Of a DNA stretch of 64,000 nt, positions 47,784 through 56,839 are shown piece by piece. Each line of letters opens with the position of its first letter. Within the stretch, counting starts at the first letter, position 1. The notes under the pieces are model-generated. The model saw only the letters and a list, made by a program, of their open reading frames with translations, did no database searches and was not told where the DNA came from. A program made the position numbers and the translations under genes. Source of the stretch: Bacteroidales bacterium (GTDB taxonomy: Bacteria > Bacteroidota > Bacteroidia > Bacteroidales > UBA932); the NCBI GenBank assembly GCA_017399865.1, contig JAFQAT010000010.1, positions 1-64,000 of the forward strand, in the 5' to 3' direction.

Positions 47784-47791
47784 CAAATATA
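47784..47791 (-). promoter_or_regulatory. Predicted -7 box of epimerase copy 2
   Basis: TATATTTG on the minus strand, 18 bases before the ATG. The same box and a similarly short leader precede epimerase copy 1. Confidence 0.55.
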
Positions 47792-47873
47792 AAGAAAAAT
47801 GAGAATAAAATGATGAGCAGAAGAACTTTAAAATCAGTATGTCAAAAAAGTATTATGAAAGAACAAATATATA

Positions 47874-47905
47874 CTTGCAGAACATTCCTCCAACAATTAA
47901 ATTTG
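47874..47905 (+). promoter_or_regulatory. Predicted promoter of GH26-GH130 operon (copy 2)
   Basis: CTTG (47874-47877) and TAAATTTG (47898-47905) are 20 bases apart, fitting the Bacteroidota promoter pattern, with the ATG 29 bases downstream. Confidence 0.6.
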
Positions 47906-47933
47906 CATAGAAAACCACTACTTTTCACAACCG

Positions 47934-49025
47934 ATGATAAAATTAAAGACAATGGCTATGATTGCTGCAGCAATTGCTGTTTCGGCATGCGGAAACAGAT
48001 CGGAAGTCCTTACACCTGCTGAATCTTTGACAAAGCGTCTGGGAGAACAGATCGGACAGGGAAAGATCATGTTCGGGCATCAGGACAGTTACCTTTACGG
48101 ACACTCATGGAAGGTGGAGGAAAACGGAACGGAATTCAACAGGTCCGACATTCACGACGTCTGCGGAAAATATCCGGCATTATATGGAATGGACCTGGGA
48201 GGTATCGAACTTGATTCGCCGCTCAACATAGACAAGAACGATTTTAACCATATGAGGGCAGCCGCTGTGGCTCATCATGAAAGAGGTGGCGTCATCACAT
48301 TCTCATGGCATCCGCGCAACCCTCTCACTGGCGGAGACACCTGGGACACACAGTCTGCCGAAGTCGTTGCATCCATCCTTCCAGGCGGTGAGAAGCATGA
48401 GATGTTCATGGGATGGCTTTCCAAGGCTGCCGATTATCTCGGATCGGTCAAGGACGCTGACGGAAACCTTATTCCTGTAATATTCCGTCCTTGGCATGAA
48501 CACACAAGAGATTTCTTCTGGTGGGGTCAGAATCTCTGCACGACAGAGCAATATGTGGCTCTATGGAGGATGACACATGATTATATGACAAAGGAAAGGG
48601 GGCTTGACCATCTTGTATGGTCATATTCTCCTGATGCCGGCGGACTTACCGACGATAATTTCGGAGAAAAATATCCTGGCGACGACTTTGTGGACATGGT
48701 GGGAATAGACTTCTACCAGTTCACTTCAAACGAAGAATATGTCGAAAGGACCAGACATTGCCTTGCACTGACAGAGGCTTTTGCAAAGGAACACGGCAAA
48801 CTTATGGCTGTAACAGAGGCAGGATGCGAGGGAGTGAAATATGAGAAATGGTGGACAGAAGTACTCTATCCTGCAATCAAGGACTTTCCGGTATCATATG
48901 TCCTTCTTTGGAGAAATGCATGCGACGAGAATATGCAGCACCATTTTTACGCTCCGTTCCCTGAGCATGAGTCTGCGGCAGACTTCAAGGAATTTGCCGC
49001 ATTGGATCAGATGATTTTTTTATAA
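47934..49025 (+). CDS. GH26 beta-mannanase lipoprotein (stand-alone)
   Basis: A 363-residue lipoprotein (AVSAC lipobox) consisting of one GH26 domain. It matches the N-terminal half of the 668-residue fusion closely: FGHQD, GMDLGGIE, FSWHPRNPLTGGD, RPWHEH acid/base, AVTEAG nucleophile, VLLWRNA. It lacks the GH5 half. In Bacteroides fragilis-type clusters a comparable GH26 releases mannobiose, which fits the genes next to it: GH130 copy 2, 21 bases downstream, and the epimerase, divergent. Surface- or periplasm-anchored. Confidence 0.92.
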   Translation: MIKLKTMAMIAAAIAVSACGNRSEVLTPAESLTKRLGEQIGQGKIMFGHQDSYLYGHSWKVEENGTEFNRSDIHDVCGKYPALYGMDLGGIELDSPLNIDKNDFNHMRAAAVAHHERGGVITFSWHPRNPLTGGDTWDTQSAEVVASILPGGEKHEMFMGWLSKAADYLGSVKDADGNLIPVIFRPWHEHTRDFFWWGQNLCTTEQYVALWRMTHDYMTKERGLDHLVWSYSPDAGGLTDDNFGEKYPGDDFVDMVGIDFYQFTSNEEYVERTRHCLALTEAFAKEHGKLMAVTEAGCEGVKYEKWWTEVLYPAIKDFPVSYVLLWRNACDENMQHHFYAPFPEHESAADFKEFAALDQMIFL

Positions 49026-49046
49026 AATACTTTAAATTATATCTTT

Positions 49047-50204
49047 ATGAATTTCGAGCAGAGACTTGCCTGGCTAAAAGCAGAGCATGAGGCTCTTATC
49101 ACTAAGAAGAATGAGCCTATAGAAGGTAATGGCGTTTATGAGCGCTATACCAATCCTATCCTTACAGGAGATCACTCTCCACTCCACTGGAGATATGACC
49201 TCAACCAGGAGACCAATCCATATCTGATGGAGCGTTTCGGCATTCATGCTGCCTTCAATTCAGGTGCGATCAAATGGAATGGCAAATACATTCTTGTCGT
49301 ACGCGTAGAGGGTGCCGACCGCAAGTCGTTCTTTGCTGTTGCAGAAAGTCCGAACGGTGTTGACAATTTCCGTTTCTGGGACCGCCCTATAACAATGCCT
49401 GAATACGGAGAACCTGCCACTAATGTATATGACATGCGTCTTACCGCCCATGAGGACGGCTGGATCTATGGTATCTTCTGCGTTGAGCGCAAAGATCCTG
49501 ATGCTGCCCCTGGCGATCTTTCTTCTGCTGTTGCCGCTGCCGGCATAGCACGTACCAAGGATCTCGTGAACTGGGAGCGTCTTCCTGACCTCGAGTCAAA
49601 GTCACAGCAGCGTAATGTTGTCCTTCATCCGGAGTTCGTCAACGGCAAATATGCCCTCTATACACGTCCACAGGACGGATTCATTGACGCAGGAAGCGGT
49701 GGTGGAATCGGCTGGGCTCTTGTAGACAGCATGGAGAAGGCTGTGGTTACGGAAGAGACCATCATCAACCAGAGGTTCTATCACACAATCAAGGAAGTGA
49801 AGAACGGAGAGGGTCCGCACCCTATCAAGACCGACAGAGGCTGGCTCCACATGGCACACGGAGTACGTGGATGTGCGTCAGGACTCCGCTATGTCCTCTA
49901 CATGTATATGACATCGCTCGAGGATCCTACCAAGGTAATCGCAGAACCAGCCGGATTCTTCATGGTGCCTGAGGGTTGGGAGTATATCGGTGACGTAATG
50001 AACGTTCTCTTCACTAACGGATGGATTGCAGACGAAGACGGCAAGGTGTTCATCTACTATGCATCAAGCGATACAAGAATGCACGTTGCCACATCGACTG
50101 TAGACCGCCTTGTGGACTACTGCATGAACACAGAGCCTGACGCTCTCACGACCGGCGAGACTGTAAAGAGACTTAACAGACTCATTGACAGGAATCTGAA
50201 ATAA
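49047..50204 (+). CDS. GH130 4-O-beta-D-mannosyl-D-glucose phosphorylase (copy 2)
   Basis: A 385-residue enzyme collinear with the gene at 28164-29321 and very similar in protein sequence, including NVYDMRLT with the catalytic Asp (D129) and [14 protein letters not shown]. It starts with [10 protein letters not shown], confirming the chosen start of copy 1. Role: phosphorolysis of Man-beta-1,4-Glc after epimerisation of mannobiose. Nucleotide-level differences are mostly synonymous and numerous, so it is not a recent duplicate. Confidence 0.94.
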   Translation: MNFEQRLAWLKAEHEALITKKNEPIEGNGVYERYTNPILTGDHSPLHWRYDLNQETNPYLMERFGIHAAFNSGAIKWNGKYILVVRVEGADRKSFFAVAESPNGVDNFRFWDRPITMPEYGEPATNVYDMRLTAHEDGWIYGIFCVERKDPDAAPGDLSSAVAAAGIARTKDLVNWERLPDLESKSQQRNVVLHPEFVNGKYALYTRPQDGFIDAGSGGGIGWALVDSMEKAVVTEETIINQRFYHTIKEVKNGEGPHPIKTDRGWLHMAHGVRGCASGLRYVLYMYMTSLEDPTKVIAEPAGFFMVPEGWEYIGDVMNVLFTNGWIADEDGKVFIYYASSDTRMHVATSTVDRLVDYCMNTEPDALTTGETVKRLNRLIDRNLK

Positions 50205-50217
50205 TCTGGAATTAGAG

Positions 50218-50256
50218 TCAAGGCCACCTGCTCAGCAACTGAACAGGTGGCCTTGA
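50218..50256. terminator. Bidirectional terminator between GH130 copy 2 and GH18-ThuA
   Basis: TCAAGGCCACCTG (50218-50230) and CAGGTGGCCTTGA (50244-50256) form a perfect 13-bp stem with a 13-base loop, between the ends of two convergent genes. Confidence 0.85.
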
Positions 50257-50278
50257 ACTTTAATATATTCATTATTCA

Positions 50279-52036
50279 TCAGTCGAACGGATCCCCATCA
50301 TGGTCCTGACTTACGACCCAGCGGAAAGCATTGACAAACAACAGATTCTGGACTGCATCCGAGTATTCCTCGTCTCCATGTCCCATGTTCAGATATATCA
50401 TCCTGTAATCCGTATTGGTCCATACGACAGGCCAGTCTCCCGAATAGACCACATCCTTCAACCCAAGAGGATAGTTCTTTGCAGAAAGAGACAACAACAC
50501 CTGAACCGATTCATTCTCTCGCGGAGAAGGGGTCCACTGATACCATTCGCTTGCCGGAACCACGAATTCATCCGGAAGATTCCTGGTCACGGGATGGTCC
50601 TGAGCATCCTTTTCCAATAAGACCGGCTGTGGAGGCCAGTTGTTGCACAAGAAGGTTCCGCCACCAAGAAATTTCAACAGCCAGGGCCAGTTGGTATTTC
50701 TGTCATTATATGCAGCAGCATGAAATCCTAACCAACCGCCGCCATTTTCCATATATTTTTCGAAAGCGGCTCTTTCTTCCTCTGCACCCGGCATCACATC
50801 AGGCATTATGATGATGTCGTATCCTGCCAGTCTTTCATACGGATATCCGGAAAGAGTGGTCGTCACATCCAATGAAAAGCCGTTTCCATGAGATAGTTTT
50901 CTGAAAAAGTCCACAGTCTGTTCCGCAAATTGACGATGAGCATCCTCGACATATTCCGAATAATACAGCAGAGCCTTGAAACGTACCCTGTTTCCTGCAT
51001 AATCCGCATTTCTGGTTTGAGCATATCGGTCACCGAGTATCGCCTTGGCGACAGTCTTGGCAAGGACACCATCTGACGTATCACCATCATAGTCCCAATA
51101 CATTGCACCCAGAAGGCCTTTTTCCTTTACATAATCGCATTTTATCTTCAAAGAACGAGGATTATCATAGCCCAGCACAAGATTGCCGTTCAAATCGCTG
51201 ATGTACGGAACTTTTCCCGCATCATCCCATTTTTCGACGGTCTGTGCGTCAGTCTTTATATCCTTATAATCACAGAAACTCGAAAAATAACTTCCGCCTC
51301 TGCCATAAAACGGCATTCCCAATACAAGTTTTGAAGGAGGTATTCCTGCATCAAGATGTGCTATCACTGCTTTATCCGATGTCATCCTTCCACTGAATGC
51401 GGACTCATACAACGAACTGTGATGTCTAGGAGCCGTCGCCATATCATAAGCCATGATATTGACAAAATCCACATACGGATCTATTGACCTGAAATCAATA
51501 TAGTCAGCAGATGCGGCAGATGCCAGGGTAAGAAGCATATCCGGTCCCAGTTCTGTCCTCAGATCCTTCATCAGTCTTGTAAAATTCTTGGTATCATTCT
51601 CTGATGAGGAGATATTTGCTGCAGAACTTGTAGGATACTCCCAGTCGATATCTATACCATCAAGGCCGAACTGCTCCACCGTCCTGCGGCAATCTGCAGC
51701 AAAACTTCTACGCAGCTTCTTATCTGCCGCCATTTCACTGAACCTGCCGCTTCCCCAGCCTCCGATGGAGAGCACGACCTTGAGTTCCGGATTGACCTTC
51801 TTAAGATCGACAAGCATTTTCAATCTTTCCGGATTATCGATCCGTACTCCATCGAAAGAATCACTGACATGACCGAACGCATAATTTACATGCGTCATGA
51901 CGAACGGATCGGGAATCACTGAACTCCAAGAGGTTACATATGCTACTACCACACGATCCCGCGGATTGGCTGGTTCTCCTTTGAGAGCAAGAGCGACCGA
52001 CAGGATTACGAGTAAAGACAAAAAGATTCTTTTCAT
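50279..52036 (-). CDS. GH18 fused to ThuA-like domain
   Basis: From ATG 52036 the protein has 585 residues with an N-terminal signal segment (ALALKG). GH18 covers about 25-345: IGGWGSGRF and [10 protein letters not shown] with acid E133. Residues about 355-585 match the ThuA-like (trehalose-utilization) fold, related to glutamine-amidotransferase-like alpha/beta proteins: LLYYSEYVEDAH, YDIIIMPDVMPG, GGWLGFHAAAY, HPVTRNLP. The role of ThuA is not known in this setting; it may bind or modify sugar. The GH18 half is closely related to the stand-alone GH18 at 39312-40328. A terminator directly upstream separates it from the SusCD operon. Confidence 0.85.
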   Translation of the reverse strand: MKRIFLSLLVILSVALALKGEPANPRDRVVVAYVTSWSSVIPDPFVMTHVNYAFGHVSDSFDGVRIDNPERLKMLVDLKKVNPELKVVLSIGGWGSGRFSEMAADKKLRRSFAADCRRTVEQFGLDGIDIDWEYPTSSAANISSSENDTKNFTRLMKDLRTELGPDMLLTLASAASADYIDFRSIDPYVDFVNIMAYDMATAPRHHSSLYESAFSGRMTSDKAVIAHLDAGIPPSKLVLGMPFYGRGGSYFSSFCDYKDIKTDAQTVEKWDDAGKVPYISDLNGNLVLGYDNPRSLKIKCDYVKEKGLLGAMYWDYDGDTSDGVLAKTVAKAILGDRYAQTRNADYAGNRVRFKALLYYSEYVEDAHRQFAEQTVDFFRKLSHGNGFSLDVTTTLSGYPYERLAGYDIIIMPDVMPGAEEERAAFEKYMENGGGWLGFHAAAYNDRNTNWPWLLKFLGGGTFLCNNWPPQPVLLEKDAQDHPVTRNLPDEFVVPASEWYQWTPSPRENESVQVLLSLSAKNYPLGLKDVVYSGDWPVVWTNTDYRMIYLNMGHGDEEYSDAVQNLLFVNAFRWVVSQDHDGDPFD

Positions 52037-52057
52037 AAAGGAAGGTAATTTTAAAAA

Positions 52058-52085
52058 GAGCAGCAGCGTCAATACGCTGCCGCTC
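52058..52085 (-). terminator. Rho-independent terminator of the second SusCD operon
   Basis: GAGCAGCAGCGT/ACGCTGCCGCTC form a 12-bp stem with one mismatch and a CAAT loop. On the minus strand the stem is followed by CTTTTTAAAATT, a proper T-tract. It follows the 723-residue lipoprotein gene and ends 22 bases before the GH18-ThuA ATG. Confidence 0.8.
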
Positions 52086-52112
52086 TCAAATCATCAATAT
52101 CCTGATTCAGGC

Positions 52113-54284
52113 TTACTGCTTCTGAAGATGAAGCACATAGTTGTGAGGCGCCACATAGAATCTCTCGAAGTCTGACCAGTCCTGAGCATAACCCGGTACG
52201 TTAGGGCCTGTATAGTTGAGGTCAAAGTCAAGAGCGAATGATGCTGTCACAGTGTGAGCCTTTCCGGATATGGTATGTTCACCCGGCATCAGATAATTGG
52301 CAGTCGCTGTATGGTCGCCCTGAGTGATGGTCACGGTCAGCTTGTCCTTGTTATATACATATGTTGACTTGCCGTGAGGAATCTTTCCATAGAATGAAGA
52401 CATGTCAAGATCACCAAGACCTTCCTTCTTATGCTTGGCTGCAGGATAGATCATATCCCAATATTCGCCGTCAGCACCTGGCTGGAAGTCAACTTCACCT
52501 GTCTCATAACCATTGCTGTCCGTTCCTGTCGCAGTGAATACATAGATATCATCCTTCATCTTATATACATTGCCGGCACCATTCTCATTGAATGCCCAAG
52601 GCTTATCTACGAAGGCAACAAATGCTGGATCTATACCACCATTACAGTAAGCATAAGAGTGGATATATGTTCCTGCGATGGTTGCAGGCACTACGCTTGG
52701 ATCCGGTGGAAGTGTAGGAACGAACACTGGCTCGCTTGTTTTTGCCTCGGCAGGAACTTCATCAACCTTGACAACCTCAACGAAATAGTTGCGAGGCTTG
52801 TAGTAGATACGGCCGAGATCATCATATGCGTGTGTCCAATTATCCTTGAGGCCGAGGTTCTTGAATGATACATGGAATGCCTCATTCTCAAGAGTAAGAC
52901 TGCGTGTACTTCCGTCATTTGGAGTAATAGTCTGAGGCGCGAGCAGTTCAAGAACTGTTGTCTTACCGTCAGAGTCGGTGAATGTCACAGTATTAGGCTC
53001 GACAGTATAGTCACGTACCCATGTGCTCTCGCCGACAGGAATCTGACGATACAAATAAGTGAGGTCAGCCTTGTTCCAAGGAACCTTGGTCTGGTTGTAC
53101 CAGCAACTCCAGTTCTTGCCATCCTTACCTGCCCAGTTGACACACTTACCTGTTGTCTTGTTACCGCCTTCGATGAGGTCGATGAGGGTAAATTCAAGAT
53201 AGTTGTCCATCTCGGCAGTGATACCGTGGCCAGCCTCTTCATCGAAGCACCATGTCTTTTCCTGCATCTTGAGATATGCTGTAGAATTGTACTCTGGACC
53301 TGTACCTCCATAAACCCAGAGATTCTTGATCTGATAAGCACCTACAAGTGACTCCTTGAAATCAATATTGTAGTATGTAAAGTCAATTGAAGTTGTTGAG
53401 CCCGGTGTAAAGTTCAAAGTTTCAGAAAGTACGAGTTCCTTCTCTACACCATTGACGCTGACCTTGAGCCCATCCACAGGTGTTGCAGAGAATGGCTTTA
53501 CAACGAGATAGAACTTTGCAGACTGATTCTTCTCTATTCCAGTCGCACCGGTTACTGCCAGAGTTGCAGTATTGCTTGAAGCACCTTCTACAGGTACTAT
53601 GTTACCTTTCTCAAAGTCTATAGTAAATGAGCCGACAATAGCTTCCTTTGCAGTAACCTTAACCTCTGAGACTTCAAGAAGCGGTGAAACTCCATTGATT
53701 ACATTGATCTCTATGATAGATGAAAGATGCTGAAGTTCGGTCTTTGGAGTCTTGCTTTCATCAACACCCATTGCAGTGCCATAAAGAGGCATAGCCTCTC
53801 CCGACACATGAGACTTATCATCATTTCCTTTCTGAGCCTGTGCGCCTGTAGCTACGTTACCGATAGTTACCTGTGCCTTGTTGCCGAGAATGCTGAGGCC
53901 TTCAGTATATGGGTAGAACACATACCAGTCATAAGTGTATCCCTTCTTGAGTCCCTTTGCAAGCATACCTTTGAATGTGTTATCCTTGTCAAAAGTAGCT
54001 GCATTGTCTGCAGTGTAGGTATTTTCTCCCGACACTGCATGGAATACATTAATCTGGTCACCTTCGCTCCAAGCAAGAACACCCTCTGCTGTCGCTTCAG
54101 ATTTTGTCTGTGCAATAGAAGCTACTACAGAAAAAGCTGTGCTTGAAGGACCTTCCGGATTAGTAGTACCGTCTCCATCGGTATTTCCAGTCGATGGCTC
54201 CGGTTCCCAATCGGGATAAGCACAATTGTTGAATGTGAACGCGGACATAGTCAGCGTCAATCCAAGAATAAAAATTCTTCTCAT
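52113..54284 (-). CDS. Fimbrillin-like lipoprotein with duplicated C-terminal modules
   Basis: A 723-residue lipoprotein (FNNC, C21). After a Pro/Gly/Thr-rich linker (22-48), residues about 50-305 look like a Mfa1/fimbrillin-type beta domain (KSEATAEGVLAWSEGDQINVF, LQHLSSIIEINV). Two related modules follow, about 312-507 and 535-723. Both begin VGAY/AGTY, contain YRQIPVGESTWV or YGKIPHGKSTYV, and end R-Y-PRNYFVEV or R-Y-APHNYVLHL. A role as surface glycan-binding or adhesin protein in the SusCD locus is likely. Its ATG overlaps the stop of the beta-mannosidase gene (ATGA), so they are translationally coupled. No catalytic motif seen. Confidence 0.8.
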   Translation of the reverse strand: MRRIFILGLTLTMSAFTFNNCAYPDWEPEPSTGNTDGDGTTNPEGPSSTAFSVVASIAQTKSEATAEGVLAWSEGDQINVFHAVSGENTYTADNAATFDKDNTFKGMLAKGLKKGYTYDWYVFYPYTEGLSILGNKAQVTIGNVATGAQAQKGNDDKSHVSGEAMPLYGTAMGVDESKTPKTELQHLSSIIEINVINGVSPLLEVSEVKVTAKEAIVGSFTIDFEKGNIVPVEGASSNTATLAVTGATGIEKNQSAKFYLVVKPFSATPVDGLKVSVNGVEKELVLSETLNFTPGSTTSIDFTYYNIDFKESLVGAYQIKNLWVYGGTGPEYNSTAYLKMQEKTWCFDEEAGHGITAEMDNYLEFTLIDLIEGGNKTTGKCVNWAGKDGKNWSCWYNQTKVPWNKADLTYLYRQIPVGESTWVRDYTVEPNTVTFTDSDGKTTVLELLAPQTITPNDGSTRSLTLENEAFHVSFKNLGLKDNWTHAYDDLGRIYYKPRNYFVEVVKVDEVPAEAKTSEPVFVPTLPPDPSVVPATIAGTYIHSYAYCNGGIDPAFVAFVDKPWAFNENGAGNVYKMKDDIYVFTATGTDSNGYETGEVDFQPGADGEYWDMIYPAAKHKKEGLGDLDMSSFYGKIPHGKSTYVYNKDKLTVTITQGDHTATANYLMPGEHTISGKAHTVTASFALDFDLNYTGPNVPGYAQDWSDFERFYVAPHNYVLHLQKQ

Positions 54285-56839
54285 AGTGTTTGATAATTTA
54301 TTATGGTATTAAATTTTTCAATATCCTTATCTGTCTTCACAAAGATTCTGCGTGAGAATCCTGGAATCAGATCTATATAATTATCTTCAAAAATATCGTT
54401 TTCATTATCTGTGTATAGATATAGACAGCGTGCCAACTTATCGGTCGATAATATCATTTCAATTCCATCATCCGTCTTTACAGCCTCGATGCTTATGTTC
54501 GGCTTTAATCGTGTATACTCATCAGGATACCTGTTGAAGAAGATATTTTCTGAAACTATGGTATTGCCCTCGACAAGCCTTACATATAGGAATGTATCTC
54601 CATCAAGTTCATGACTTTCAATTCGAAAAACATCCTTTGTTCCTTCAGCATTGACATAACATCTGACGTCAGTCTGTTTAATGATGTTCCCATCAAATCC
54701 CATGACATACGTCTCAAGAGTTCCATTGAATTCCTCAATTCTGTCTGAAACCACCTTTACCGAAACTGTACCATCTTCTGCCAGATATGGTGATACAAGC
54801 ACTGGAGCATACGCCCTTCTTGAATAATATTGCAGAGCTTTCCATCTGCCATAGTAATCGATGCTTGACCACGAAACCACTGGCCAGCAGTCATTAAGTT
54901 GCCAGAACAAGGTTCCCATACAATATGGTTTAGCTCTTCTATGGGCTTCCATCGCAACTTTGACGGCTTCCGCCTGGAACCATTGGGTCATATAGACATA
55001 ATCTTCGAATTTTTCCGGGACCCATGCATAGCGGTTCATATACCTGCATATGGTATTGTCCGAATAGTTTGGATCGCGGGTCGTATCGTCATAAGCCCTA
55101 TGGTGAGCAAGCATACTAGGTGAACCGGTATACATATCCCATTCAGGTATGAATTTCTTCATAGAGAACATATCGGGATATGATATGAAACCGTATTCGC
55201 TCATGAACCTTGCTATATTATGGGGTTTCAGATACTCTTCCACCCATCCACCTTTCCAGACACTCCACATATGAGCATCTCCCATTGAATATGGAACACC
55301 GCTATGTCCTGTAACTGGAGATGTCGGGTGGTAATAACGTGTTCCGTCTTCAGCATCTACCGTTGAAGGAATCACGTCATAGAACAGTTTCTTCAGACCT
55401 TTCTCATAATCTATCCTTTGATCATGGGTAAGGGTCCTGTTCCAGCCCCATTCGAAATACGATATTTCATTTTCATTGTTGCCACACCAAAGTACAAGTG
55501 ACGGATGGTTTCTCAACCTGCGTACGTTGTCTTTGATCTCTTCCTTTACATTGGAAAGATAAGTTGAATCAGACGGGAACATACCACATGCAAACGCCAT
55601 GTCCTGCCATACCATGATTCCGAGACTGTCGCATAGTTCATAGAAGTCTTCCGACTCATAAAGTCCGCCTCCCCACACTCGTATCATGTTCATATTCGAT
55701 AACGCTGCACTTTCCAAGAGGTAGGCATAGTCCCTACGCTCTCTCATATGCGGAAAATTATCGATAGGTATCCAGTTTGCTCCTTTACAGAATACATCAT
55801 ACCCGTTCAGCCTGACTGTCATCTTCCTGCCTTGGTCATCGTCTTCACGAATTACCTCAGCAGTCCTGATGCCAATATCATCAGTTAAAGATGCAGTATT
55901 ACCACATGCATCTACTCTGACTGTAAACTCTTCCATATGAGCCTTTCCCAATCCGTTACTCCACCATAAATGAGGGTTACGAATAGTAAAAGGCAACTCA
56001 TACGAGTTTAGACCTTTCTTAAGTACGACTTTCTCACCACAGACCTTTTGACTTCCTCTGGATATAGTAATGAATGCGTCACATTCCATATCTGAGAGAA
56101 CCTCTATGTCCGCCTGCATATCAGCTGTTCTGGCTTTTCCTGTTTTTGCAGAAGGCTTGTCAAGGGATAATGTCTTGAAAAATACAGATTGTATTTTCCA
56201 ATCATTCCAGCTTTCTACATATACGGAGCCATGAAGCCCAGCAGTTATAAGTCGCGGTCCCCAGTCCCAACCGTAATGATATCCCGCCTTTCTAGCATAT
56301 ACACTAAGCCAGATATCACTCTGGTCATTGTTCGGCCATGCCATCAGACGGTACGGGGCATCAAGATATCTAGGCATATCATGCCTGAATACGGATTCGA
56401 AGCGTATGGTCAGTTGGTTGTCCCCTGCTTTCAGTTTATCGGAGACGTCAAATCTCCAAGTTCGGAACATATTGTCGGTAGTTCCTACCGGAAGGCCGTT
56501 GACACTTATATCTGCATAAGTGTCAACCCCTTCCAGTACCACCCACATATTACTAACCAACAAATCAGCTTCAGAAATGGTAAAGGTTTTTCTATATTCC
56601 CAATCTTTTTCTCCTATCCACTGGATTGACTTCTCGTTTCTTCCATAGAAAGGATCATCGATAAGTCCTGCTGACATGAGATCGGTATGCACACATCCCG
56701 GTACAGAAGCCCTTATCCAGTGTTCGCTTCCGGATTGTCTGAAATCCCATTCTCCACACAGATCTATCCTCCTCGACTCTTGAGCCGAGGAAATCTGCCA
56801 GAGCATGATACTCAGGAATATGCACAGAACTTTCTTCAT
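54281..56839 (-). CDS. GH2 beta-mannosidase
   Basis: An 852-residue protein with a signal peptide (QISSAQ), so probably periplasmic. The GH2 layout is complete: jelly roll (about 22-215), Ig-like domain, TIM barrel (about 340-640) and C-terminal Ig domains. Catalytic residues are E456 in WCGNNE and E548 in FMSEYG, both in the form typical of beta-mannosidases; W-DWGPR and WGGG are also characteristic. It removes terminal beta-mannose from mannan oligosaccharides or N-glycan cores. Overlaps its neighbours at both ends (TAATG upstream, ATGA downstream). Confidence 0.92.
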   Translation of the reverse strand: MKKVLCIFLSIMLWQISSAQESRRIDLCGEWDFRQSGSEHWIRASVPGCVHTDLMSAGLIDDPFYGRNEKSIQWIGEKDWEYRKTFTISEADLLVSNMWVVLEGVDTYADISVNGLPVGTTDNMFRTWRFDVSDKLKAGDNQLTIRFESVFRHDMPRYLDAPYRLMAWPNNDQSDIWLSVYARKAGYHYGWDWGPRLITAGLHGSVYVESWNDWKIQSVFFKTLSLDKPSAKTGKARTADMQADIEVLSDMECDAFITISRGSQKVCGEKVVLKKGLNSYELPFTIRNPHLWWSNGLGKAHMEEFTVRVDACGNTASLTDDIGIRTAEVIREDDDQGRKMTVRLNGYDVFCKGANWIPIDNFPHMRERRDYAYLLESAALSNMNMIRVWGGGLYESEDFYELCDSLGIMVWQDMAFACGMFPSDSTYLSNVKEEIKDNVRRLRNHPSLVLWCGNNENEISYFEWGWNRTLTHDQRIDYEKGLKKLFYDVIPSTVDAEDGTRYYHPTSPVTGHSGVPYSMGDAHMWSVWKGGWVEEYLKPHNIARFMSEYGFISYPDMFSMKKFIPEWDMYTGSPSMLAHHRAYDDTTRDPNYSDNTICRYMNRYAWVPEKFEDYVYMTQWFQAEAVKVAMEAHRRAKPYCMGTLFWQLNDCWPVVSWSSIDYYGRWKALQYYSRRAYAPVLVSPYLAEDGTVSVKVVSDRIEEFNGTLETYVMGFDGNIIKQTDVRCYVNAEGTKDVFRIESHELDGDTFLYVRLVEGNTIVSENIFFNRYPDEYTRLKPNISIEAVKTDDGIEMILSTDKLARCLYLYTDNENDIFEDNYIDLIPGFSRRIFVKTDKDIEKFNTIINYQTL

